The translations under genes were made by a program, and so were the position numbers. A stretch of 64,000 nucleotides of DNA from UBA4363 sp002393965 (GTDB lineage: Bacteria > Bacteroidota > Bacteroidia > Bacteroidales > Paludibacteraceae), in contig CAMNLA010000006.1 of NCBI GenBank assembly GCA_946542925.1, positions 1 to 64,000 of the forward strand, read 5' to 3'. The notes under the pieces were generated by a model. It searched no databases. It worked only from the letters and a program-made list of their open reading frames with translations, and was not told where the DNA came from. Below are positions 54,239-62,307 of the stretch, in pieces. Each line of letters starts with the position of its first letter. The first letter of the stretch is position 1.

Positions 54239-56197
54239 TTACTCTACCGTCAGACGATTCTCTATCATTCGGACAACGTATTGTTGAATGACCGCCTTCA
54301 TTCTTTTTTCCAACGTGTTAAGCCGTTCTCTTGAAACCGATGGCAATATGTTGTGTTGCAACTCTGTATCTTTGACGAAATTATAGACTGCCTTTGTTTG
54401 CTGACCATCAAATTGCAACATCAGCGAATCCGTAAAGAGTTGGAATATCTGATCATTATGATTGAGCGCATAATGGTGCGCATAATTGGGATCCAAAACG
54501 TCATGTCCGAAAGCAAAATATGGTTTTTCATAGTTTAGATACCCTAAGACTGTGGGCATGATATCCGTCTGCTCTGCTATGACAGGAAGACGGCCTCGCA
54601 AATCCCCGTTTGGTGTATAAAAGATTATCGGAACCTTATAATGACCTGCATCGTTGATGTATTCCTTCCGCGTCAGAGCATTGGTATGGTCTGCCGTAAT
54701 AACAAATAGTGTATTCTCATACCATGGCTGCTGCTTTGCCGTGTCAAAGAATTTGCGTAGCGCGTTGTCCGTATATCGTACACACTTGTGAATCTTATGG
54801 ATGCCATCCTCCGGATAAACTCTTTCATACTCAGACGGGATACGAAACGGATCATGGCTGCTGGCAGAAAACAAAGCTGTCATGAAAGGTTGCCGGAAGG
54901 TACTCATCTTCGTTGCAAAGAATTGGAAAAAGGGCTCATCCCAAATGGCCCACGTTCCGTCATAGTCTGCGTCGTTTCCATATTCGGTTTTTCCATAATA
55001 CGCTTGGAAACCTGATACTTTAGCAAAAGATTCAAATCCCATTGACCCATTCGGTGCTCCATGGAAAAAAGCAGTATAATATCCTTTCTTCCCCAACACA
55101 TCAGCTATGCCGCTGACCCTATTATTCGAATACGAAGTCAAGACATAGGGTTCATAATAACGAGGTATACTACTCAAAACGGAAGGCATGGCATCAATCG
55201 ATTTGCGTCCTGTTGCAAACGTATACTCAAAAGTCAAACCCTGACGGATAAGAGAGTCCAAAAAAGGAGTGTATCCCTTATACGGACTTCCGTCCGCATT
55301 TTTCAGATCTCTGTTTAGCTCTCCCACAAACTCCTTGCTGAAACTTTCCAGAATGAAAATTACGACATTCATCTCACGGAATTCTCCTCGGGGATGCGGA
55401 TAGATTATTGGCTCATACTCCTTTGCTAACTCCTTCTCATCCTTGAAATATTCTGGATTCTTATAGGGTTTTTTCCCGATTGTTCGCAATAGACAGAATG
55501 GAGTATTCAACACAATAGAAGCCTCCAACGGCTTCTCTGTATAGACATTGGCATTGCTCAATGTAATCGGGCGGACAAAACTTCCGAAACCTCCCCGCAT
55601 GCCATTCACGGACAGAAATCCCGCCACTCCAAACGCTATGATGTTACGGACATAGTACCACCACGTCCCTCTGGGACTTTTCAGATTGAACGACGGACGA
55701 ACATACAACACGACAAGGCCCACAATCAGCACAATACCTGTCACGGTGACGTACCAATAGTTCAGCATGCCTTGACCTAAAATAGAAAACAGGTTGTCGT
55801 CATTCTGGAATTCCGTAAAAAACGACATTGTTGTCCTGCGATTCGTAAATTTGAAATAGACCGAATCGCTTAAATTCATGAAGATTGCAATTGCGTTGAC
55901 AATAATGAATATCCACTTCGTTGACGTTTGATAGGCTGTTTTATATCGAAAACGAAAGGGAATCAGCATCATTACAATATAGAGAAGATTACTGTACAGA
56001 ACTGCCGAAAGATCGAATTTTAGACCACCCAACATAAGGGTCCTCAATCGGTCTGTACCCATATTGGGGAAGTAGTCCGACATATTAACGACATAGAACT
56101 CTGCACGACACAACGTATAGAGAAACATCACCATGAGAAGATTCAGACAGGTGACTGCGTATATATTGCCACGGATTACGCTTATAAGTCTTTTCAT
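54239..56197 (-). CDS. LtaS-like sulfatase-fold membrane transferase
   Basis: A 652-residue protein with about five N-terminal membrane segments (to about residue 195) and an extracytoplasmic alkaline phosphatase/sulfatase-fold domain (about 270-640). Catalytic features: NVVIFILESFSKEFVG (metal Glu), a nucleophile Ser in ATGRKSIDAMPS where Staphylococcus LtaS has Thr, and FVITADHTN with metal-binding Asp and His. The family includes LtaS, phosphoglycerol transferases (MdoB/OpgB) and phosphoethanolamine transferases. Lipoteichoic acid is not expected in Bacteroidota, so phospholipid head-group transfer to a glycan or lipid is more likely. It starts 6 bp after the NtrC-type gene. Confidence 0.87.
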   Translation of the reverse strand: MKRLISVIRGNIYAVTCLNLLMVMFLYTLCRAEFYVVNMSDYFPNMGTDRLRTLMLGGLKFDLSAVLYSNLLYIVMMLIPFRFRYKTAYQTSTKWIFIIVNAIAIFMNLSDSVYFKFTNRRTTMSFFTEFQNDDNLFSILGQGMLNYWYVTVTGIVLIVGLVVLYVRPSFNLKSPRGTWWYYVRNIIAFGVAGFLSVNGMRGGFGSFVRPITLSNANVYTEKPLEASIVLNTPFCLLRTIGKKPYKNPEYFKDEKELAKEYEPIIYPHPRGEFREMNVVIFILESFSKEFVGELNRDLKNADGSPYKGYTPFLDSLIRQGLTFEYTFATGRKSIDAMPSVLSSIPRYYEPYVLTSYSNNRVSGIADVLGKKGYYTAFFHGAPNGSMGFESFAKVSGFQAYYGKTEYGNDADYDGTWAIWDEPFFQFFATKMSTFRQPFMTALFSASSHDPFRIPSEYERVYPEDGIHKIHKCVRYTDNALRKFFDTAKQQPWYENTLFVITADHTNALTRKEYINDAGHYKVPIIFYTPNGDLRGRLPVIAEQTDIMPTVLGYLNYEKPYFAFGHDVLDPNYAHHYALNHNDQIFQLFTDSLMLQFDGQQTKAVYNFVKDTELQHNILPSVSRERLNTLEKRMKAVIQQYVVRMIENRLTVE

Positions 56198-56203
56198 AAG
56201 TGA

Positions 56204-57358
56204 TTAAATAACGAAATTCTTAACGTCTTCCTCTGTGATGACGCTTCCTCCCAATATAATCAGCCGCTCTACCACGTTGCGCAACTCTCGGATATTTCCG
56301 GACCAGGTTCGTCCCTGTAGTTTTTGAATTGCTTTTTCATCGAATTTTCTAAGCGCCACTCCCTGCTCTTCACAGATTTGAGATGCAAAATGATGGATGA
56401 GCAAGGGGATATCTTCCTTTCTTTCGTCAAGTGACGGAACATCAATGATAATGACGCTCAAGCGATGATAGAGATCTTCTCTGAAATTTCCCTTCTCTAT
56501 CTCTTCTCGCAGGTTTTTATTGGTAGCGGCTATTACACGCACGTCTATTTTAATGTCCTTGTCTGAGCCGACCGGAGAAATTACATTCTCTTGCAGACAG
56601 CGCAACACTTTGGCCTGCGCCGATAAGCTCATATCTCCTATCTCGTCAAGGAATATGGTCCCTCCGTTGGCCTGTTCGAATTTGCCGCTTCGCTGTTTGA
56701 TGGCAGATGTAAAGGCTCCTTTCTCATGACCGAATAATTCGCTCTCTATCAGTTCCGATGGTATCGCGGCACAATTCACCTCCACAAACGGAGCTGACTG
56801 ACGCCTGCTCAATTGATAGATCTGACGAGCGACAACCTCTTTTCCTGTGCCGTTCGGACCGGTAATAAGAACTCGGGCCTCTGTCGGCGCAACCTTCTCT
56901 ATCAAGTCCCGAACCTTTTCCAGGGCCGCCGATTTCCCTATCATCTCATATTTCTTGTCTATCTTCTTCTTCAGGACTTTGGTTTGCGTTACCAGCGACG
57001 TCTTATCCAGGGCATTGCGCATCGTGACAAGAAGACGGTTTAGGTCAATCGGTTTTTCTATGAAGTCAAACGCACCTTTCTTGATACATTCTACCGCCGT
57101 TTCTATGTTACCATGCCCCGAGATCATCACGACAGGTACCTCATCATTCTGCTCGCGGATTTTTTCCAGCACCTCTATTCCGTCCATCTGAGGCATCTTG
57201 ATGTCACTGAATATCAAGTCATACGTCTTCTCTTTCAGTTTCTCCAATCCTGTCATGCCATCTTCCGCACTGTCCACCTCGTTCTTCTCATATTCGAGAA
57301 TGTCCTTCATCGTGTTACGAATGCTCTTCTCGTCGTCAATTACCAATATTTTTGCCAT
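56204..57358 (-). CDS. NtrC-family response regulator, REC-AAA+ without a DNA-binding domain
   Basis: A 384-residue bacterial enhancer-binding protein. Receiver domain about 1-120: acidic DD pair at 8-9, phospho-acceptor Asp52, Lys102. AAA+ domain about 140-375: Walker A GPNGTGKE at 167-174, sigma-54 contact loop GAFTSA at 214-219 (standard GAFTGA), Walker B TIFLDE at 234-239, and Arg finger region NFREDLYHRL at 291-300. The chain stops at VITEEDVKNFVI, just after the AAA+ lid, so the Fis-type helix-turn-helix is missing; stop to next start is 6 bp, leaving no room. No histidine kinase gene is adjacent. Confidence 0.9.
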   Translation of the reverse strand: MAKILVIDDEKSIRNTMKDILEYEKNEVDSAEDGMTGLEKLKEKTYDLIFSDIKMPQMDGIEVLEKIREQNDEVPVVMISGHGNIETAVECIKKGAFDFIEKPIDLNRLLVTMRNALDKTSLVTQTKVLKKKIDKKYEMIGKSAALEKVRDLIEKVAPTEARVLITGPNGTGKEVVARQIYQLSRRQSAPFVEVNCAAIPSELIESELFGHEKGAFTSAIKQRSGKFEQANGGTIFLDEIGDMSLSAQAKVLRCLQENVISPVGSDKDIKIDVRVIAATNKNLREEIEKGNFREDLYHRLSVIIIDVPSLDERKEDIPLLIHHFASQICEEQGVALRKFDEKAIQKLQGRTWSGNIRELRNVVERLIILGGSVITEEDVKNFVI

Positions 57359-57415
57359 CGTCTTCTTATCCTTTTTTGCTGGTTAATCGTCTGTCATGAT
57401 CATCTTTGGAGAGTG

Positions 57416-57431
57416 TATCTTTACAAAGATA
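57416..57431. promoter_or_regulatory. palindromic -7 region upstream of the NtrC-type gene
   Basis: TATCTTT-AC-AAAGATA is a perfect palindrome. The minus-strand reading at 57424-57431 is TATCTTTG, a full -7 match for the NtrC-type operon; the plus-strand reading TATCTTTA has seven of eight. No TTG is found at 19-21 bp on the minus side. Confidence 0.5.
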
Positions 57432-57471
57432 GTGTTTTTTTCTCGCATAAGACTTTTGTGCTATTTTTCAC

Positions 57472-57479
57472 TACCTTTG
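57472..57479 (+). promoter_or_regulatory. candidate -7 box (TACCTTTG) of the second LtaS-like gene
   Basis: TACCTTTG matches TAnnTTTG, 45 bp before the ATG at 57525. The upstream TTTG (57455-57458) is only 13 bp away, so the -33 element is not supported. Confidence 0.45.
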
Positions 57480-57524
57480 CATAAGATACGTTGTTCCGAA
57501 CAATCGAAATTCGACACTTTGCCC

Positions 57525-59375
57525 ATGAAGAAGGCTGTCTTTTTGTTCTTTAGATACTATCTTTTCTGGATGGTCTTTTTCCTGTTTTTCAGGGGACTCT
57601 TCCTTCTGGCTAATTTATCCCTTTCTCAGACTCTTTCTGTCGAAGAACTGTTCGGAACCTTCCGTCATGGATGTGTAATGGACTGCTCCGCCGCTGCCTA
57701 CTTCTCTCTGCTGCCTGGTTTGCTGATTGCCGTTTCCCCTTTCTTCCCTCGTATTTCCCGTCCCTTTATCAAGTACTACACGCTCCTGCTTCTCATTCTC
57801 GTGACACTGCTCGGACTTGCGGACATCGCACTCTATCCGGCATGGGGAACACGTATTGATGCACAAATTCTCCCTTACCTCAAAGAACCGAATGCCATCT
57901 TCAGCAGTATCACTCTCGGACAGGTTGCCTTGGCTCTTGCCTCTCTTGCCATTATTGTCGCTTTGTTTTTTTTCTTTTTTCTTCGTTTCGTTCTCAATCC
58001 ATATTCTCCTCAACAGAACCTGTCATGGAAGGCCTTCCCCGTCATGCTTCTGCTCTCGGCCCTTCTCTTTCTCCCTATTCGCGGAGGAGTTGATACTGCC
58101 CCGCTTAACTTCTCCTCGGTGTTCTTCAGTAAGAAGACTTTTGCCAACCACTCCGCATACAATTATTTTTGGGCATTCATGTATGCCATGACGCATAATG
58201 ACTTTGATAAAAATCCAGTCAACTACATGGACAAGGAGGAAGCTCGACGGATTATTTCTCCCATCAGACTTTTCTCTGACGAGCCCACCCCCCTTTTCAT
58301 TGATGCTCATGGACAGAAAATCAATGTAATTCTCGTGATCCTTGAGTCCTTTTCCAACAAGGTCATCGAACCGCTTGGTGGACGTAAAGGACTGACTCCG
58401 AACATCAACCGCCTTTGCAACGAGGGAATTTGCTTCACCGATTTCTATGCCACAGGAAGCCGATCCGACCGTGGACTTTCCTCTCTTCTAGCCGCATACC
58501 CTGCGCTCATCAAAGCCTCTTCCATCCTTGGATTCCCCGAGAAGATGAAAAACATAACATTCCTCCCTTCCTATTTCGGGAAACACGGATACGACCTCTC
58601 CTTCTACTATGGTGGTGACATCAACTTCTACAACACGAACATGATGCTCATCCAAAGCGGTGTGAACAACATCATTTCTCGAAAGGATTTCCCTTTCGAT
58701 CAGGCTTCTCGACAGAAGTGGGGCGCTCCTGACGAGTTTCTCTATGCCCGCTGTGCCGACGAGCTGCTACGCAAAAAACAACCGTTTTTCTCCGTCGTGT
58801 ACAACATCAGCAGCCACGAACCGTTTGACGTACCGGAACACTTCAAGCGAATTACAGGAACTTCCTCAAGCGACCGGTATTGCAATTCCGTGGCCTACAC
58901 CGACAGTTGCCTTGGCGTCTTCATCGATCGATTGAAAGCTTCTCCTGTTTGGAATAACACTCTGGTTATCATCACTTCCGACCACACCTCTCTCGAACCT
59001 GCCCCTGTGTCTGATATTGAGGCTCCAGAGTCTTACCTCATTCCAATGGTGTGGGTAGGTGGCGTCGTCAAGAAACCTTGGCGCTGCCACAACATTTGCA
59101 TGCAAACCGACCTCTCTGCTACTCTCTTCCAGCAACTCGGTTGGGATTTCCCAAAGTCGCCATTTTCTAAGAACATGTTCGGATCTCACCATTATGCTTT
59201 CTATTTTCGTGCCGAAGGATGGGGCTATTTCTCGCCTTCTTTGGGATTCTACCAGAACATCGACAATAGTTCTCAGCGCTTCTTCTATGGTGATGACTCT
59301 CCAGACCGGGAAGCACAGACGCTCTTTGCCAAGGCTTTCACGCAATTCCTTCACGACGATTTTATTTCTAAATAA
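57525..59375 (+). CDS. LtaS-like sulfatase-fold membrane transferase (second copy)
   Basis: A 616-residue relative of the protein encoded at 54.2-56.2 kb, with about five N-terminal membrane segments (starting MKKAVFLFFRYYLFWMVFFL) and a sulfatase-fold domain. It has LVILESFSNKVIEPLGG, a nucleophile Ser in ATGSRSDRGLSSLL and VIITSDHTS near residue 480. The ATG at 57525 is used because the 43 upstream codons lack a membrane start and include the likely promoter. It is followed at 12 bp by a flippase and then an O-antigen ligase-like gene, so a head-group transfer to an exported glycan is plausible. Confidence 0.87.
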   Translation: MKKAVFLFFRYYLFWMVFFLFFRGLFLLANLSLSQTLSVEELFGTFRHGCVMDCSAAAYFSLLPGLLIAVSPFFPRISRPFIKYYTLLLLILVTLLGLADIALYPAWGTRIDAQILPYLKEPNAIFSSITLGQVALALASLAIIVALFFFFFLRFVLNPYSPQQNLSWKAFPVMLLLSALLFLPIRGGVDTAPLNFSSVFFSKKTFANHSAYNYFWAFMYAMTHNDFDKNPVNYMDKEEARRIISPIRLFSDEPTPLFIDAHGQKINVILVILESFSNKVIEPLGGRKGLTPNINRLCNEGICFTDFYATGSRSDRGLSSLLAAYPALIKASSILGFPEKMKNITFLPSYFGKHGYDLSFYYGGDINFYNTNMMLIQSGVNNIISRKDFPFDQASRQKWGAPDEFLYARCADELLRKKQPFFSVVYNISSHEPFDVPEHFKRITGTSSSDRYCNSVAYTDSCLGVFIDRLKASPVWNNTLVIITSDHTSLEPAPVSDIEAPESYLIPMVWVGGVVKKPWRCHNICMQTDLSATLFQQLGWDFPKSPFSKNMFGSHHYAFYFRAEGWGYFSPSLGFYQNIDNSSQRFFYGDDSPDREAQTLFAKAFTQFLHDDFISK

Positions 59376-59387
59376 CCATTTGACTCT

Positions 59388-60896
59388 ATGACCGAAACGG
59401 GTAAAATGAAAAATCTGGCTAAGGAAACAGCCATCTATGGTGTCAGCAGCATTGTTGGCAGGTTTCTCAATTGGTGTCTCGTTCCCGTTTACACCTACGT
59501 GTTGGCAGACTCTAGCGAATACGGCATCGTCACCAACATCTATGCCTGGACTGCCCTTCTGCTCGTTTTCCTGACCTACGGAATGGAAACCGGATTCTTC
59601 CGCTTCGTCAACAAGACCGACCAACGTCCACCCGTCGTTTATGGAACAACACTCTTCTCCATCGGATCCACCTCGGCTCTCTTCATTGCGCTGGTTTTTC
59701 TTTTTCGTGACTCCATCGCTGCTGCCATGGGCTACTCCGATCACGTCGAATTTATCACCATCATGGGCGTCGTTGTAGCCATTGATGCATTTACTGCCAT
59801 TCCATTTGCCTACTTGAGATACAAACGAAAGGCTATTAAGTTTGCATCTTTCAAGCTGCTGATGATTTTTATCAACATCGCACTCAATCTCTTTTTCCTC
59901 ATAGCCTGCCCGTATATCAATAATCATCATCCTGGACTCATTTCCTGGTTCTACGACCCTTCCTATGGTGTCGGATACATCATTATTGCAAACCTCATCT
60001 CCACCGCAGCAACTCTGATTATGTTACTGCCCGACATTCTCGAGGCCTCGTTCCGTCCTGACATGACACTGCTTCGACAGATGTTGCGCTATTCGCTTCC
60101 GCTTCTTGTTCTGGGTATTGCCGGTATCATGAACCAGACCATTGACAAGATCCTTTTCCCTTATCTGATGCCTGGACAGGAGGGACTGCGACAGCTGGGC
60201 ATCTACGGCGCTTGCTTCAAGGTCGCCATGGTCATGATGATGTTCACTCAGGCCTTCCGGTATGCCTATGAACCGTTTATCTTTGCACAGCACAAAGACT
60301 CGAAAAGCAAGGAGGCCTATGCTGACGCCATGAAGTTCTTTGTGATCTTTTCCCTGCTCATCTTCCTGGGCATGGTTTTCTTTATCGACATTCTCAAACT
60401 TATCATTGCTCCTTCCTATTGGGAGGGACTGTCAATCGTTCCCATCATCCTCGCCTCCTATCTTTTCCAAGGGGTCTTTTTCAACCTCTCACTTTGGTAC
60501 AAACTGACAGACAGGACTTACTTCGGCGCCTGGTTCTCCTTGCTCGGGGTACTCATCACCGTTGTGCTTAACGTCATTCTGGTGCCAGTCATCGGATACT
60601 TCGGCTCTGCTTGGGCTTCCTTCTCTTGCTATTTGGTCATTATGCTCACCTCTTATTTCATCGGGCAGAAATTTTTTCCCATCAACTATCCTCTTCGAGA
60701 CATGACGCTCTACGCCTGCGTTGCCGTCGCTCTCTATATGGTAGCTTATTTCTGTACCACGCCCTACGTAGCTGTCAACTATATCATTCGCACTCTCCTG
60801 CTCCTCTTCTTCCTCGCTCTCATCATCAAGAGGGATCTGCCTCTCTCCCAGATTCCGGTTCTCAACCGCGTCCTGAATCGCTTCCATCTGAAGTAA
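59388..60896 (+). CDS. oligosaccharide flippase (Wzx/MurJ-like)
   Basis: A 502-residue membrane protein with about 14 hydrophobic segments. The N-terminal AKETAIYGVSSIVGRFLNWC followed by LVPVYTYVLADSSEYGIVTN is the Polysacc_synt start. It is longer than the two flippases at 42.6-45.2 kb and appears to be a different branch. It starts 12 bp after the LtaS-like gene and ends 21 bp before the ligase gene. A second ATG six codons later is possible. Confidence 0.9.
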   Translation: MTETGKMKNLAKETAIYGVSSIVGRFLNWCLVPVYTYVLADSSEYGIVTNIYAWTALLLVFLTYGMETGFFRFVNKTDQRPPVVYGTTLFSIGSTSALFIALVFLFRDSIAAAMGYSDHVEFITIMGVVVAIDAFTAIPFAYLRYKRKAIKFASFKLLMIFINIALNLFFLIACPYINNHHPGLISWFYDPSYGVGYIIIANLISTAATLIMLLPDILEASFRPDMTLLRQMLRYSLPLLVLGIAGIMNQTIDKILFPYLMPGQEGLRQLGIYGACFKVAMVMMMFTQAFRYAYEPFIFAQHKDSKSKEAYADAMKFFVIFSLLIFLGMVFFIDILKLIIAPSYWEGLSIVPIILASYLFQGVFFNLSLWYKLTDRTYFGAWFSLLGVLITVVLNVILVPVIGYFGSAWASFSCYLVIMLTSYFIGQKFFPINYPLRDMTLYACVAVALYMVAYFCTTPYVAVNYIIRTLLLLFFLALIIKRDLPLSQIPVLNRVLNRFHLK

Positions 60897-60917
60897 ACCC
60901 GCGTTATTTCAATTACT

Positions 60918-62207
60918 ATGAGACAAATCAGCAAATACACTTCTTCTGTCTGTTGCTTCACAGCAATGTTGGCTTGTACGCTGTTTGCTTTCAATATTCG
61001 CGACCCTCATAATCCGGATAGCCTGCACGTGAATCTCATGAATTTCACCATGATTCTTTGGATGACTGCTTGGCTGGTGGACATCGCCTTCCGCAAACGT
61101 CCCGTTTCGTTTCACAGACCTGACCCCATCTCCGCTTCTCTTTATCTCGCTGTTCTGCTCGCCTGCTGGATGTTCGCCTCGTTCTTCTGGACCGAGAATC
61201 TTGACGACTATCTTTCTGTCTTATCAATCCGGTTGCCATTGCTGATCTTGCCTCTGTTGGCTCTGTTCGGCATGCCGAAGGAATTCCGGTTCCGACGGGC
61301 CTTGTTCGCTTTTGCTGTTGGCGTGATTTTCTACTCCATCGCTCTGCTTTTCTTTTCCTGGGATGCGCTCCCCTATAACGAGAAAGATCCTTCCGAACAT
61401 TTCGTCTGGTACTACAACCAATTGCAGCACCGCACTCATTTTGGGGTCTGCCAGATTTTCGCTCTTTCTATTCTTGCTTATCTGCGCCCACAGATTCGCA
61501 ACCGTCTGCACAGCCGGGGGCGCTTTCGCCTCTTTTTTATTTTTTCCTGGCTGGTCGTAATGGCTTCCTTATATTTTTCCGAAGGACGCATGATGCTGGC
61601 TGTGGCACTTTTGATCTCTCTCTCCTTCCTGCTTCGTTTTCTGTGGCTTCACAACTGGAGACGGCTGACCTTCGCCATCCTGCCTCTCTGCGTCATTTTT
61701 TCCATCTTGCTGTTCGCCAACCATCCTCGACTTCAGTTGCGTCATTTCTCCGAACGGGAAATCCAGGCCTTCGAACCACGCTATGACCAATGGCGATGTG
61801 CCGTCTTTTGCATCCAGGACGAATCTCACAACCTCCTGCTCGGCGAGGGGATAGGAGATGCAACCGATGTCTATAACCACATGCGACACGACAAGACAAG
61901 GAGCCATCTCTTTCACCCTATTTCCGATCCCTATGAGAGTGCCCATAACCAGTTCCTCCAAGGCCAGCTGGAGTACGGACTGATCGGAAGCGTTCTGTTC
62001 CTCGCCCTGCTCGTCTCTTTTCTTTTTTCTGCCCGGGAGTCACACGCTCGCTTCTTTGTCTTTCAGGTCGCTTTTGTCTGGTTCGCTTTGGCTCTGATCG
62101 AACAGTTGTTCAGCAAGAGTCAACCCGTTGACTTGTTCTGTTATTCTCTCCTTTTCTGCTATTGGGTTAAACTGGCAGGTGCGGAGAAACAACAACAGCT
62201 TCACTGA
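60918..62207 (+). CDS. O-antigen ligase-like (Wzy_C/WaaL) membrane protein
   Basis: A 429-residue protein with about ten hydrophobic segments and a periplasmic loop carrying the family signature ESAHNQFLQGQLEYGLIGSV at about residue 345, with the important His. Such proteins join an O-antigen or other glycan from undecaprenyl diphosphate to a lipid A-core or protein acceptor, or polymerise it. With the flippase and the LtaS-like gene upstream it forms a small export-decorate-attach module. Use as ligase rather than polymerase is not settled. Confidence 0.87.
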   Translation: MRQISKYTSSVCCFTAMLACTLFAFNIRDPHNPDSLHVNLMNFTMILWMTAWLVDIAFRKRPVSFHRPDPISASLYLAVLLACWMFASFFWTENLDDYLSVLSIRLPLLILPLLALFGMPKEFRFRRALFAFAVGVIFYSIALLFFSWDALPYNEKDPSEHFVWYYNQLQHRTHFGVCQIFALSILAYLRPQIRNRLHSRGRFRLFFIFSWLVVMASLYFSEGRMMLAVALLISLSFLLRFLWLHNWRRLTFAILPLCVIFSILLFANHPRLQLRHFSEREIQAFEPRYDQWRCAVFCIQDESHNLLLGEGIGDATDVYNHMRHDKTRSHLFHPISDPYESAHNQFLQGQLEYGLIGSVLFLALLVSFLFSARESHARFFVFQVAFVWFALALIEQLFSKSQPVDLFCYSLLFCYWVKLAGAEKQQQLH

Positions 62208-62231
62208 TTCTTTTTGGACCTGTCTTATAGA

Positions 62232-62276
62232 AAAAAAGGAGAAGACTCACACCCTGGAGTGTGAGCCTTCTCTTTT
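62232..62276 (-). terminator. bidirectional intrinsic terminator between the ligase and pnp genes
   Basis: Arms GAGAAGACTCACAC (62239-62252) and GTGTGAGCCTTCTC (62259-62272) pair with one mismatch around loop CCTGGA. On the minus strand a run of seven T follows, ending pnp; on the plus strand TTTT follows, ending the flippase-ligase run. Confidence 0.85.
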
Positions 62277-62307
62277 ATGGAAAAGAATACTTTTCGCCTG
62301 ATTTCGG

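Noticed and set aside
58866..59930. 354-residue open frame on the minus strand
   Set aside because: It runs antisense through the end of the LtaS-like gene and the start of the flippase gene, both with clear family features. It has low-complexity, charged translation with no domain and no ribosome-binding context.
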